Notes: generated from the letters alone by a model not told the origin. Positions 32,569 through 41,601 are shown, numbered from the stretch's first letter. The stretch is DNA of 64,000 nucleotides from Clavibacter californiensis (GCF_021952865.1 NZ_CP040792.1:496001-560000); one strand, 5' to 3'. Numbers and translations: made by a program.

Positions 32569-34107
32569 ATGAGCACGCCGCCCATCGCCGAGACCGCACG
32601 CGACGAGACCCCGCCCTCCGCCGGGCACGCGGAGGCCGACCGCGCCGCGAGCGCGGGCGCCGCGACCGGCGATGATGAGCGCCTGCCCGCCGGCGCCCCG
32701 CTCGTCATCGGCCTGCTGGTCGTCGCGGCCTTCGTCGTGATCCTCAACGAGACGATCATGAGCGTCGCCCTGCCGAGCCTCATGGCCGACCTCGACATCA
32801 CCACCGCCACCGCGCAGTGGCTCACCACCGGCTTCATGCTCACGATGGCCGTCGTGATCCCCGCGACCGGCTTCATCCTGCAGCGCTTCACCACGCGCCA
32901 GGTGTTCGGCGCGGCCATGACGCTGTTCTCGCTCGGCACGCTGGTCGCGGCGACCGCGCCCGGGTTCGGCGTGCTGCTCATCGGCCGCATCGTGCAGGCC
33001 AGCGGCACGGCGATCATGATGCCGCTGCTGTTCACGACCGTCCTCAACCTGGTGCCCGCCGCGCGCCGCGGCCGCCTCATGGGCATCATCTCCATCGTCA
33101 TCGCGGTCGCCCCGGCGATCGGCCCGACGGTCTCCGGCCTCATCCTCAGCTCGCTGTCGTGGCGCTGGATGTTCTGGATCGTGCTGCCCATCGCGCTCGT
33201 GGCGCTCACGCTCGGCCTCTGGAAGATCACGAACCTCACCACCCCGCGGAAGCTGCCGTTCGACATCCTCTCCGTCGTGCTCTCCACGCTCGCGTTCGGC
33301 GGCCTGATCTTCGGCCTCTCGAGCCTGGGCGAGTCGGCCGAGGGCGACGCGCCCCTGCCGCTGTGGATCCCCATCACCGTCGGCGTGCTCGCGCTCGCCG
33401 CGTTCATCACCCGCCAGATCTCGCTGCAGCGCCAGGATCGCGCGCTCATGGACCTGCGCACCTTCCGCAGCCGCCCGTTCGTGGTCGCGATCATCATGGT
33501 GAGCGTCAGCATGATGGCGCTGTTCGGCAGCCTCATCGTCCTGCCGCTCTACCTGCAGAACGTGCTGCAGCTCGGCACGCTCGAGACCGGCCTGCTGCTG
33601 CTCCCCGGCGGCGCGCTGATGGCGATCCTGTCGCCCATCGTCGGCCGCCTGTTCGACCGCGTCGGGCCGCGCCCGCTCGTGATCCCCGGCGCCGTCGTCG
33701 TCAGCATCGCCCTCTGGGGCATGACCACGATGCTGCACGAGGGCACGTCCATCGGCTGGGTCATCGCGGTGCACCTGGTGCTCAACGCCGGGCTGGCGTT
33801 CATGTTCACGCCGCTGCTCACGTCTGCCCTCGGATCCCTGCCGCCGCGCCTCTACTCGCACGGCAGCGCGACCGTCTCCACGATGCAGCAGCTCGCGGGC
33901 GCCGCCGGCACCGCGCTCTTCGTCACGGTGCTCACGACCACGACGGTCGCGGGCCTCGCCGACGGCCAGTCGGAGGTCACGGCCACCGCGGCCGGCGTGC
34001 AGGCGGCCTTCATGATCGGCGGCTTCATCTCGCTCGCCGCGATCGTCGCGTCGTTCTTCGTGCGTCGCCCGGCGGAGCCGCTGCCGGAGGGCGTGGCGGC
34101 GCACTAG
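32569..34107 (+). CDS. MFS multidrug exporter, DHA2 (14-helix) family
   Basis: 512 residues with about 14 hydrophobic helices. Diagnostic segments: FVVILNETIMSVALPSLMAD at the start, WLTTGFMLTMAVVIP, and motif C-like region AVAPAIGPTVSGLIL of proton-drug antiporters in the fifth helix. The first 40 residues are hydrophilic. It should export lipophilic drugs or metabolites in exchange for protons. ATG 32569 follows GGAGAACGC. Regulated, by inference, by the divergent TetR and the palindrome at 32471-32503. Confidence 0.94.
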   Translation: MSTPPIAETARDETPPSAGHAEADRAASAGAATGDDERLPAGAPLVIGLLVVAAFVVILNETIMSVALPSLMADLDITTATAQWLTTGFMLTMAVVIPATGFILQRFTTRQVFGAAMTLFSLGTLVAATAPGFGVLLIGRIVQASGTAIMMPLLFTTVLNLVPAARRGRLMGIISIVIAVAPAIGPTVSGLILSSLSWRWMFWIVLPIALVALTLGLWKITNLTTPRKLPFDILSVVLSTLAFGGLIFGLSSLGESAEGDAPLPLWIPITVGVLALAAFITRQISLQRQDRALMDLRTFRSRPFVVAIIMVSVSMMALFGSLIVLPLYLQNVLQLGTLETGLLLLPGGALMAILSPIVGRLFDRVGPRPLVIPGAVVVSIALWGMTTMLHEGTSIGWVIAVHLVLNAGLAFMFTPLLTSALGSLPPRLYSHGSATVSTMQQLAGAAGTALFVTVLTTTTVAGLADGQSEVTATAAGVQAAFMIGGFISLAAIVASFFVRRPAEPLPEGVAAH

Positions 34108-34138
34108 GCCGCTCCCAGCCCGACGCGCTTCCCCTCGA

Positions 34139-34177
34139 CAGCTAATGGTGTTAGCTTGTAGCTACACCAATTAGCTG
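34139..34177. promoter_or_regulatory. 39-base palindromic operator before hydrolase-TetR operon
   Basis: Arms CAGCTAATGGTGTTAGCT (34139-34156) and TAGCTACACCAATTAGCTG (34159-34177) are near-perfect inverted copies; the outer 8 bases (CAGCTAAT/ATTAGCTG) match exactly. The element is AT-richer than its surroundings and ends 14 bases before the ATG at 34192, next to a GGGAGG ribosome site. The TetR protein at 35039 is the natural ligand, giving autoregulation of 34192-36027. Confidence 0.75.
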
Positions 34178-34191
34178 CCCGGGAGGACACG

Positions 34192-35046
34192 ATGAGCGAC
34201 ACCCTCTCCATCGGCGCGGAGACCCTCGCCTACGACCTGGTCGGCGACGGCCCGCTCGTCGTGCTCGCCCACGGCATGGGCGACAGCCGCCGCTCCTACC
34301 GCTTCCTCGTGCCGGGGCTCGTGGCCGCCGGGTACCGGGTGGCGAACGTGGACATCCGCGGCTGCGGCGAGTCCAGCACCGGCTGGACCGGCTACAGCCG
34401 CACCGACATCGCGGGTGACCTCGTCGCCCTGGTGCGGCACCTCGGCGGCCCGGCCGTCGTCGTCGGCCAGTCCATCAGCGGCGGCGCGGCCACCATCGCG
34501 GCGGCCGACGCCCCCGACGTCATCTCCGGCGTCGTCGAGCTGGCGCCCTTCACCCGCGCCCAGTCCGCGGACCTCGGCGGCCTGGTCCGCGCGAAGGCCC
34601 ACCGGGCGGCGACCGTGCAGCTCGCCCGCGTCCTCCTCGCCGGCAGCCTCGCCGGGTGGATGAAGTACCTCGACCTCGCGTTCCCCACCACGCCCGCCGA
34701 CTGGGCTGCCGAGAGCGCCCGCATCCGCACGACCCTCGAGCGACCGGAGCGCATGGCCGTGCTGCGGGCGATGGCGAAGACGAGCCCGGCGGACGCGGGC
34801 GCACGGCTCGCCGACGTGCGGTGCCCCGTGCTCGTGGTCGAGGGCGGCGCGGATCCCGACTGGGCCGACCCGCGCGCCGAGGGCGAGCGGATCCTCGCCG
34901 ATCTCCCCGACGGCCTCGGCGAGCTCGCGGTGATCGACGGCGCCGGGCACTACCCGCACACCGAGACGCCGGATCGGGTGCTGGCCCTCGTGCTGCCGTT
35001 CCTCGGCCGCACGCTCGCCGCGACGACGCCGGGCGCCCGTGCCTAG
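34192..35046 (+). CDS. Alpha/beta-hydrolase
   Basis: 284 residues. Oxyanion region AHGMGDSRRS, DIRGCGESS, nucleophile Ser in VVGQSISGGAA (GxSxxG), acid in LVVEGGADPDWAD, and final His in GAGHYPHTE complete the Ser-Asp-His triad of the alpha/beta-hydrolase fold. No signal peptide, so cytoplasmic. Substrate unknown; the pairing with a TetR gene suggests an inducible small-molecule or xenobiotic hydrolase. ATG 34192 follows GGGAGGA. The stop overlaps the TetR gene start by 8 bases. Confidence 0.92.
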   Translation: MSDTLSIGAETLAYDLVGDGPLVVLAHGMGDSRRSYRFLVPGLVAAGYRVANVDIRGCGESSTGWTGYSRTDIAGDLVALVRHLGGPAVVVGQSISGGAATIAAADAPDVISGVVELAPFTRAQSADLGGLVRAKAHRAATVQLARVLLAGSLAGWMKYLDLAFPTTPADWAAESARIRTTLERPERMAVLRAMAKTSPADAGARLADVRCPVLVVEGGADPDWADPRAEGERILADLPDGLGELAVIDGAGHYPHTETPDRVLALVLPFLGRTLAATTPGARA

Positions 35047-35623
35047 GGCCGGGCTCGATCCCGCGACGGTCACCGAGGCGGGCGCCGCGCTCGCGGACGA
35101 GATCGGCCTCGCGGGCCTCAGCATGGGCGCCGTCGCCGAGCGGCTGGGCGTCAAGACCCCGTCGCTCTACAAGCACGTCGCCTCCCTCGCCGACCTCCAG
35201 CACCGGATCGCCGTGCTCGCCACCGTCGAGGCGGGCGACGCGATGCGCGACGCGACGCAGGGCAGATCCGGCGAGGAGGCGCTGACCGGCGCGGCGCACG
35301 CGCTGCGCGACTACGTGACCGCGCACCCGGGGCGCTACGCGGCGACGGTCGGCGCGCGGTCGACGGGCGACGGCGATCCGCTGGATCCGGCGCGCGCCCG
35401 AGCCCTCGACGCCCTCTCCGCCGTGCTGCACGGCTACCGGCTCGGCGAGGCCGACCGGATCCACGCGCTCCGGATGCTGCGGAGCGTGCTGCACGGCTTC
35501 GCGACCCTGGAGGTCGCCGACGACTTCCAGATGGCGACCGACATCGACGTGAGCTTCGGCTGGATCGTCGCGTTCCTCGACGGCGGCCTGCGGGCGACGG
35601 CCGGCGGCGGGCGCGCGTCGTGA
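35039..35623 (+). CDS. TetR-family regulator, WHG/TetR_C_33 type
   Basis: 194 residues. The N-terminal HTH reads LDPATVTEAGAALADEIGLA then LSMGAVAERLGVKTPSLYKHV, and the C-terminal ligand domain includes YVTAHPGRYAATVG and LHGFATLEVADDF, typical of WHG-domain TetR proteins. GTG 35039 overlaps the end of the hydrolase gene, so the two are coupled. It probably binds the long palindrome at 34139-34177 and represses its own operon. The next gene overlaps by GTGA. Confidence 0.9.
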   Translation: MPRAGLDPATVTEAGAALADEIGLAGLSMGAVAERLGVKTPSLYKHVASLADLQHRIAVLATVEAGDAMRDATQGRSGEEALTGAAHALRDYVTAHPGRYAATVGARSTGDGDPLDPARARALDALSAVLHGYRLGEADRIHALRMLRSVLHGFATLEVADDFQMATDIDVSFGWIVAFLDGGLRATAGGGRAS

Positions 35624-36027
35624 GCGGCGTGCGCTCGCGGGCGGTCCCGGCGGCGCGGCCCGGCACGCGGCCGCCCGGGCACGACACGCTCGCCGGCGGC
35701 CTGCGCTTCCTCGCCGAGCTCATCGCGTGGGTCGCGACCCCGTGGGCGCTCTGGCCGCACTCGATCCCGCTGGCCGTCGGTGCCGTCGTCCTGCTGATCG
35801 CCCTGCCGGCCGTCGTCAGCACCCCCGGCGACCGGCCCGGCGGCGACGGCCCGGTCGCGGCGCCCGGCATCGTGACGATCCTGCTCGTGCTGCTGCAGCT
35901 GGTCGCGGGGTCGCTGGCGGCGTGGGCGATCTGGCCGACGTGGATCGCCGTGGCCGTCACGGCGCTGTGCGTCGCGGTGGTGGTCGCCGAGCAGCCGCGC
36001 TGGCGGGCGCTGACGCGGCGGGGCTAG
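35620..36027 (+). CDS. YrdB-like (DUF2568) membrane protein
   Basis: 135 residues with four predicted helices: FLAELIAWVATPWALW, LAVGAVVLLIALPAVV, IVTILLVLLQLVAGSLAAWA and WIAVAVTALCVAVVVAEQPRW. The pattern fits the YrdB/DUF2568 family of unknown function. GTG 35620 overlaps the TetR stop; the gene is the last of the hydrolase-TetR unit. Its TAG stop lies on a CTAG shared with the stop of the converging gene. Confidence 0.8.
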   Translation: MSGVRSRAVPAARPGTRPPGHDTLAGGLRFLAELIAWVATPWALWPHSIPLAVGAVVLLIALPAVVSTPGDRPGGDGPVAAPGIVTILLVLLQLVAGSLAAWAIWPTWIAVAVTALCVAVVVAEQPRWRALTRRG

Positions 36028-36428
36028 CGCGCCACGTCCTCCGGGCGACGCCACCGCTGGAGGAGCGTCGGCGCCGTGGCCAGCACCAGGATCGCGAACA
36101 GGGTCTGGTCCACCACGCCCCACGGGGCGATCCCGCCGACCGTCGCGAGGATGGTCCAGTTGACCGCGATGTCCACGAGGATCACCGCTATGCCGAGCGC
36201 CACCCCGGCGCGACGCCGGAGGGCCAGCAGCGCGATGACGAGCGGATCCAGCACCGTGAGCGAGACCCAGAAGGCGCGGAGCGCGGCGGGGAACCCCGCG
36301 TAGACGTCCATCCCGCCGACCGCCAGGTCGACGACGTGGGTCGCGGTGCCGATGCCGAAGCCCGCGATCCAGAGGGCGCGGATCACCCGCGAGGCGCGCT
36401 CGGGATCCCGGCGGCGCGCGTCGCCCAC
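36024..36428 (-). CDS. Four-helix hypothetical membrane protein
   Basis: 134 residues. After a basic N-terminus (MGDARRRDPERASR) come four hydrophobic segments: ALWIAGFGIGTATHVVDLAV, AFWVSLTVLDPLVIALLAL, VALGIAVILVDIAVNWTIL and VVDQTLFAILVLATAPTLL, ending in a basic tail. No family is recognised with confidence. GTG 36428 sits 1 base after the stop of the upstream TetR gene on the same strand, so it is likely co-transcribed with it. Confidence 0.75.
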   Translation of the reverse strand: MGDARRRDPERASRVIRALWIAGFGIGTATHVVDLAVGGMDVYAGFPAALRAFWVSLTVLDPLVIALLALRRRAGVALGIAVILVDIAVNWTILATVGGIAPWGVVDQTLFAILVLATAPTLLQRWRRPEDVAR

Positions 36429-36429
36429 G

Positions 36430-37179
36430 TCAGTCCCAGCTCGCCGAGCCGGGTGCGACCGCCGCCCGCGCCCCGCCGCGCCAGCGCGCGATCGACTGCT
36501 CCACGTACTCGCCCACGAGGGCGGGCAGGTCCATGCGGGGATTGTGGATCCACTGGATCTCGAGCCCGTCGAGGATCGCGAGGAAGCACGCGGCCTCGTA
36601 GTCGAGCGTCGCGTCGTCCATCGGCGGCACCTGCTCCAGGGCGACGGCCTCGGCGATGCGGCCGCGGATCTGCGCGATGGTCCGCGCGTACCGGGAGCGC
36701 ATGTACTCGTGCGCGGGGTGGGTCGCGTCGCTCGTCTCGGTGGCGAACGTCAGGTACAGCTCGAGGAAGCCGCGGTGCTCCACGTGGTAGCGCATCAGGT
36801 CGACGAAGGCGCGCAGCGCGGGCAGGCCCGGGGCGGCCTCGGAGACGAACGGCTGCTGCCGGTCCCACTGCCGCAGCACCTCCGTCAGCAGCTCCTCCTT
36901 CCGGAAGTAGCGGAGCACGGCCGCGGGGGACACGCCGACCTCGTCGGCGATCTCCTTGATCGTGGCGGCGCCGTAGCCGCGGACGCCGAACACGCGGACG
37001 GCTGCCGCGACGATCTCCGCGCGCCGTCGGACGCCCGTCGAGTAGAGCCCGCGGGACGCCATCCCAGCGCCCGCGACCGTTTCCGTGGCCGCGCTCTCAT
37101 CCGCATCAGCGCGCGGAAAGTTTTCCATCGGGCCGTCGGATCCCCGGCGTCCCGGGGCGGCGCTCGTCGACTTGGTCAC
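36430..37179 (-). CDS. TetR-family regulator of the sugar operon
   Basis: 249 residues including a ~45-residue N-terminal extension. The HTH is RRAEIVAAAVRVFGVRGYGA then IKEIADEVGVSPAAVLRYFRKEEL; the C-terminal part is a helical TetR_C domain (ELYLTFATETSD, YEAACFLAILDGLEIQWIHN). GTG 37179 was chosen because AAGGA lies eight bases before it; ATG 37127 (MENFP) is an alternative giving about 232 residues. Divergent from the Gfo/Idh-ABC operon with a clear promoter and inverted repeat between, so it probably represses that operon. Confidence 0.9.
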   Translation of the reverse strand: MTKSTSAAPGRRGSDGPMENFPRADADESAATETVAGAGMASRGLYSTGVRRRAEIVAAAVRVFGVRGYGAATIKEIADEVGVSPAAVLRYFRKEELLTEVLRQWDRQQPFVSEAAPGLPALRAFVDLMRYHVEHRGFLELYLTFATETSDATHPAHEYMRSRYARTIAQIRGRIAEAVALEQVPPMDDATLDYEAACFLAILDGLEIQWIHNPRMDLPALVGEYVEQSIARWRGGARAAVAPGSASWD

Positions 37180-37196
37180 GATGTAGATCCTTCCCC

Positions 37197-37260
37197 TTGT
37201 GCCTCCGTGAAGCCGGACGTACAGTGACGCAACCGTAAACGACGAGTCAGTTTTCGTCGT
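37197..37260 (+). promoter_or_regulatory. Promoter and inverted repeat of the sugar-uptake operon
   Basis: TTGTGC (37197-37202) and TACAGT (37220-37225) are separated by exactly 17 bases, a good housekeeping-type promoter. Downstream, ACGACGA (37239-37245) and TCGTCGT (37254-37260) form an inverted repeat at or just after the expected start of transcription, where a bound TetR repressor would block initiation. Confidence 0.6.
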
Positions 37261-37288
37261 GCGGATCATTGCTAGGGACGAGGGCGTC

Positions 37289-38377
37289 GTGGGCGAAGAG
37301 GTGTTCGGTGTGGGCCTTGTCGGGGCCGGGCCGGTCGGGCAGGCCATCCACCTGCCGACCCTGGCGCGCATGGCGGACCGGTTCCGGGTCGTCCACGTGA
37401 TGGACGTCGACGCGGACGTCGCCGAGCGGGTCGCCGCCCGGGCCGGTGCCCGGCACTCGACCGACGCGGACGCGCTCATCCAGGACCCGGCCGTCGACGT
37501 CGTCGTCATCGGCAGCCCGAACCGCTTCCACGCCGAGCAGGTCGTCGCCGCGTGCCGCGCCGGGAAGCGCGCCGTGCTGTGCGAGAAGCCGCTCGCCGTC
37601 TCCGCCGAGGAGGGGCGCGCCATCGCCCGCGCGTCCGCCGAGCACGGCGTGCCGGTCATCGTCGGGACCATGCACGCGTTCGACCCGGCGTGGATCGCCG
37701 CGGTCGCCGCCTGGGACGCCTCCGGCCGCGCGCCGCACACCGTCCGCATCTCAGCCGTGATCCCGCCGAACCCCGACTCCGAGGACTCCGCCACCGAGAT
37801 CGTCGGCCGCCCCGCACCCCGTGTCGCGGGCGAGCCGGACCTCGAGGCGCAGGCGCTGGCGGTCACCGGCGGCGTGCTCGGCCTCGCGATCCACGACCTC
37901 CCGCTCGCGCGCCGCCTCCTGCCAGACGCCCGCCCGCGCGTCCTCAGCGCGCGCGCCCTCCGGCCGTGGGGCTACGAGATCGTCGCGATGGTGGGCGAGA
38001 GCGTGCTGGAGATCCACGGCATCGGCGGTGCATCGTGGGATCCCGAGTGGACGCTCGACGCCGTCGCGCGCGACCGCTCCCTCCACCTCGACTTCTCGCT
38101 CTCCTACGTGCACGCCGGATCCAGCACCGCCACCCTCACGGACACCCACGGCACCACCGGCTGGGGCCCCTACCCGGACAACGGCTACGTCGGCGAGTGG
38201 GAGCACGTGCACGACGTGATCACGGGCCGGGCCGCGCCGGTGCCGATGGAGGCGCAGCTCGCCGACCTCGACCTCGCGACCGACATCGCGGAGCAGAGCG
38301 CCGCGATCATCCGCTCGGGCGGCGCCGTCCCCGCGGCGACGACCGTCGACGCACCCCGGACGGAGGTCGCGGCATGA
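37289..38377 (+). CDS. Gfo/Idh/MocA-family oxidoreductase
   Basis: About 362 residues. The Rossmann NAD(P) motif is VGLVGAGPVGQAIHLPTL; the EKPLAVS segment (VLCEKPLAVSAEEG) carries the family Lys-Pro, and GTMHAFDP follows. The C-terminal half is the alpha/beta dimerisation and substrate domain, including LAIHDLPLARRLLP with the conserved His-Asp. These enzymes oxidise or epimerise sugars, inositols and derivatives. GTG 37289 has GACGAGG upstream; a GTG at 37259 falls inside the inverted repeat and is less likely. First gene of the operon; stop overlaps the next start. Confidence 0.9.
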   Translation: MGEEVFGVGLVGAGPVGQAIHLPTLARMADRFRVVHVMDVDADVAERVAARAGARHSTDADALIQDPAVDVVVIGSPNRFHAEQVVAACRAGKRAVLCEKPLAVSAEEGRAIARASAEHGVPVIVGTMHAFDPAWIAAVAAWDASGRAPHTVRISAVIPPNPDSEDSATEIVGRPAPRVAGEPDLEAQALAVTGGVLGLAIHDLPLARRLLPDARPRVLSARALRPWGYEIVAMVGESVLEIHGIGGASWDPEWTLDAVARDRSLHLDFSLSYVHAGSSTATLTDTHGTTGWGPYPDNGYVGEWEHVHDVITGRAAPVPMEAQLADLDLATDIAEQSAAIIRSGGAVPAATTVDAPRTEVAA

Positions 38378-39186
38378 CCGCCCTGACACTCCGCATCGAC
38401 GCCGGCGGCTCGGCGACCCACGCGCACGCGGCCGTCGCCACCCTCGCCTCCCTGCCCGAGTCCTTCCGCCGCACCGACGACGCGGGCGACGTGGTCGTGG
38501 TCGCCGGCGGCGCGGGCTGGGCCGGCCGCGCGACGGCAGCCGCCCGATCCGGCGCACGCGCCCTCCTCGTGCTCGACCCCGGTCCCGCAGCCGACGCCGA
38601 GCTCGCGGATCTGGCCGAGGCCGGCGTCCCCGTGGTGCTCGACGTGCCGTGGCGGCACGACGAGGCCGTGCGCCGGGTCGCGCCGCGGATCCACCGCCTC
38701 GCCGCCCCGGGCGCGCTGTTCGAGGCGCGCGCCACCGTGGCGTCGACCGACGACCTCGCGGGCTCCGGCCGCGCGCTCGCCCTCACCGCGCAGGTGCTCG
38801 TCGGATCCCCGCTGACGGAGCTCGCGCCCCTCGCGGAGACGCCCGACCACCTCATGCTCTCCGGCAGCACCGCGTCCGGGGTGCACGTGATCGTCAGCGC
38901 GGTCGTCACGGCCCACGCCCACGGGTGCGCGACCTTCCGGCTCGTCGTCGGCGACCGCGCCGCGCACGTCACCCTCCCCGCGCCCGGCACGGCAGCACCC
39001 GGACGCGCGAGCGTCACGGACGCCGCCGGCCGCGAGGACCTCCCCGTCGTCTTCGAGTCCGGCCACCGCACCGCGATGCGCCTGGCCCGCGACGCCGCCC
39101 ACGGCCGATGCGCGCCCGACGACGTCGCCGACCTCCGCGCCCTCCTCGCCGCCGCGCCCGCGCTCGCCGCCGACGCGCGCCCCTAG
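38374..39186 (+). CDS. Hypothetical protein of sugar operon, possible degenerate oxidoreductase partner
   Basis: 270 residues with no recognised family. Alternating strands and helices (VVVVAGGAGWAGRATAAA, ALLVLDP, VPVVLDVPWRHDEAVRRVAP) resemble a nucleotide-free Rossmann-like half, and a C-terminal half of strands resembles the Gfo/Idh substrate domain (HLMLSGSTASGVHVIVSAVV). The normal GxGxxG is missing. ATG 38374 overlaps the Gfo/Idh stop (ATGA), so the two are made together and may form a hetero-oligomer. This is inference from fold-like patterns and position only. Confidence 0.75.
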   Translation: MTALTLRIDAGGSATHAHAAVATLASLPESFRRTDDAGDVVVVAGGAGWAGRATAAARSGARALLVLDPGPAADAELADLAEAGVPVVLDVPWRHDEAVRRVAPRIHRLAAPGALFEARATVASTDDLAGSGRALALTAQVLVGSPLTELAPLAETPDHLMLSGSTASGVHVIVSAVVTAHAHGCATFRLVVGDRAAHVTLPAPGTAAPGRASVTDAAGREDLPVVFESGHRTAMRLARDAAHGRCAPDDVADLRALLAAAPALAADARP

Positions 39187-39240
39187 ACCCAGCCCCTTCC
39201 CTTCCACCACACACAGCACCAACGGACAACGGAGTCAGAA

Positions 39241-40563
39241 ATGCCACAGCAGTCATCCAGCGCCTTCGGCAACGGCCTCACCCGACGATCCCTCCTGAGC
39301 GCGGGCGTCGGCGCCGCGGCGGTCGGCCTCCTCGCCGCATGCAGCGGCGGCGGCGGAGGCGCGAGCGGCGCCGCCGGCGACCTCAAGTTCTGGAACATGC
39401 CCTGGGGGGCGCCCGCCTTCCTCACGGAGGACAAGGCGATCTCCGCCGCGTACAAGCCCGCGAGCGGGTTCGGCAAGGTCAGCTACCAGCAGGTCCAGTG
39501 GGCCAACTTCACGCAGACCTTCTCGACCGCGGTCGCCGCCAACAACGGCCCCGCCGTGAGCTCGGGCGGTGGCACGACGGCGTTCCTCTTCGAGTCGCAG
39601 GGCAAGATCGCCTACGCCGACGACCTCATCGAGACGTGGAAGGGCAACGGGATCTACGACGACTTCCTCCCCGGCCTCGTCGACACCCTGAAGACGGCCA
39701 ACGGCTACGCGGCCGTCCCGTACAACCTCGACATGCGCATGTACTGGTACCGCAAGGACCTGCTCGAGAAGGCTGGCGCCGACGTGCCGACCGACTGGGA
39801 CTCCTACGAGGCCGCGTGCGCCGCCCTCAAGAAGATCGGCGTCTACGGCTACGGCACCCGCTCGGGCGCCGGCGCCTTCACCGGCTTCCACCAGATCGTC
39901 GCCCACATGATCAACAACGGCGGCGGCCTGTTCGACCCCGACCAGAACCCCGACGTCGTGACGGACAAGAACATCGAGGCCGTCGAGTGGGTGCTCGGCA
40001 TGGTGAAGAACGGCTACGTGGATCCCCGCAGCGCCACCTACACCTCCGACAACGCGTACCAGCAGATGGACGCCGGCACCTTCGGCATGTTCTGGGACGG
40101 CGCGGGAGCCACGGCGAACGTGACGCCCGAGACGGCGGCGCAGATGGTGGTGGGCGACCCGCTCGTGGGCCCCGGCGGCGAGAAGGGCGCGCTCTACTTC
40201 CCGAACAACATCATGATGTACAAGTCGACGCCCAGCCAGGAGAACAGCGAGGCGTTCCTCACGTACTACTACCAGAACATGAAGTCGCTCTGGACGAAGC
40301 AGACGGGCATCGGCCTGCCGCCGCTGAAGTCCATCGCCGACGAGGCGTACGCGGACGACCCGAACACCACGAAGATCCTCAACGACTGGCAGCCCATCTC
40401 GAAGACCTGGGGTGCTCCGGGCTCGAACACGGTGTTCCAGAACGTGACCAAGGTCGACGGCACGCAGCCGACGATCTCGTTCGCGCAGGCCGTCCTCGGC
40501 GGCACGGTCACGGCGAAGGCCTCCCTCGAGACCCTGCAGAAGGAGCTGGAGGCGGGCGCGTGA
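39241..40563 (+). CDS. Sugar ABC transporter, substrate-binding lipoprotein
   Basis: 440 residues, family 1 extracellular solute-binding protein. The signal peptide has a twin-Arg motif TRRSLL (14-19) and a lipobox LAAC with Cys34, suggesting Tat export and lipid anchoring. LKFWNMPWGAP begins the mature fold, and NLDMRMYWYRKDLLEKAGAD plus VPTDWDSYEAACAALKK are typical hinge-region segments of sugar-binding proteins. Many Tyr and Trp residues suit carbohydrate stacking. Expressed with two permeases; sugar identity unknown. Confidence 0.92.
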   Translation: MPQQSSSAFGNGLTRRSLLSAGVGAAAVGLLAACSGGGGGASGAAGDLKFWNMPWGAPAFLTEDKAISAAYKPASGFGKVSYQQVQWANFTQTFSTAVAANNGPAVSSGGGTTAFLFESQGKIAYADDLIETWKGNGIYDDFLPGLVDTLKTANGYAAVPYNLDMRMYWYRKDLLEKAGADVPTDWDSYEAACAALKKIGVYGYGTRSGAGAFTGFHQIVAHMINNGGGLFDPDQNPDVVTDKNIEAVEWVLGMVKNGYVDPRSATYTSDNAYQQMDAGTFGMFWDGAGATANVTPETAAQMVVGDPLVGPGGEKGALYFPNNIMMYKSTPSQENSEAFLTYYYQNMKSLWTKQTGIGLPPLKSIADEAYADDPNTTKILNDWQPISKTWGAPGSNTVFQNVTKVDGTQPTISFAQAVLGGTVTAKASLETLQKELEAGA

Positions 40564-40605
40564 CCCGCGTCGTCCCTGCGGCCCTGACGTGGACGGGGTG
40601 ATCTG

Positions 40606-41601
40606 ATGGCCGTCGACACCCGCGACACCCGCGTCGCGGACAAGATCGGGCTGGCCCGCCGCGGTGTCGGAGTGGCCGGCCCCGGCCGGCCGCCGAGCGC
40701 GCCGCGGAAGGGCCGCGGGAAGACGCCGCTCGGCCGGGCGGGGAAGACGCTGGCGCTGTTCGCGCTGCCGTCCCTCCTCCTGCTCGTGCTGCTCAACGTC
40801 TACCCGGTCGTCTACTCGTTCCTGCAGTCCCTGCAGAAGGGCACGCCGTCGACGCTGCCGTGGGAGACGCCGTTCGTCGGGTTCGAGAACTACGCGAACG
40901 TGCTCACCTCGGAGTCGTTCCGCAACGCGACCACGTTCACGATCGTGTTCACGGTCGTGGGCGTGTTCGGGTCGTGGATCGTGGGGCTCGCGCTCGCGCT
41001 GCTGCTGCGCACCCGGATCCCCGGCAACGGGTTCTTCAAGGTGCTGCTGCTCCTGCCGTGGATCGTCCCGGTGGTCGTCTCGGCGACCTCGTGGAACTGG
41101 CTCGTGGCGACGCCGCAGAGCCCGGTGCCGATCATCCTGGAGAGGCTCGGGTTCCCCGACGCGAACTTCCTCGGCGACCCCGTGCTGGCGCAGGTCGTGG
41201 TCTGCGTCTTCAAGGTGTGGATCAGCTTCCCGTTCATGCTGATGATGATGTCCTCGGCGCTCGCGTCGGTGGACACCAACGTCTACGAGGCGGCGAAGAT
41301 GGACGGCGCGAACGCCTGGCAGGCGTTCCGCGGCGTGACCCTCCCGATCATCTCCCGCACCACGTACATCAGCTGGGTGCTGATGACGATCTTCTGCGTC
41401 AACGACTTCCCGACGATCTTCCTGCTCACGCAGGGCGGTCCCGTGAACGCGACGACGTCGCTGATCGTGCTGGCATATCAGCAGGCCTTCCAGAACCTGC
41501 AGACCGGCCCGGCGACCGCGGTGGCCTTCATGATGACGGCCGTGCTCGTCATCGTGTCGACGCTGCTGTACCGGCAGATCAAGAAGGCGGACATCGAATG
41601 A
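40606..41601 (+). CDS. Sugar ABC transporter permease (MalF-like)
   Basis: 331 residues. After a basic 50-residue N-terminus come about six helices. The EAA loop EAAKMDGANAWQAFRGVTLP contacts the ATPase. LLVLLNVYPVVYSFLQSLQK opens the first helix. It forms half of the membrane channel with the next gene. ATG 40606 is 42 bases after the binding-protein stop. Its stop overlaps the second permease (ATGA). Confidence 0.94.
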   Translation: MAVDTRDTRVADKIGLARRGVGVAGPGRPPSAPRKGRGKTPLGRAGKTLALFALPSLLLLVLLNVYPVVYSFLQSLQKGTPSTLPWETPFVGFENYANVLTSESFRNATTFTIVFTVVGVFGSWIVGLALALLLRTRIPGNGFFKVLLLLPWIVPVVVSATSWNWLVATPQSPVPIILERLGFPDANFLGDPVLAQVVVCVFKVWISFPFMLMMMSSALASVDTNVYEAAKMDGANAWQAFRGVTLPIISRTTYISWVLMTIFCVNDFPTIFLLTQGGPVNATTSLIVLAYQQAFQNLQTGPATAVAFMMTAVLVIVSTLLYRQIKKADIE

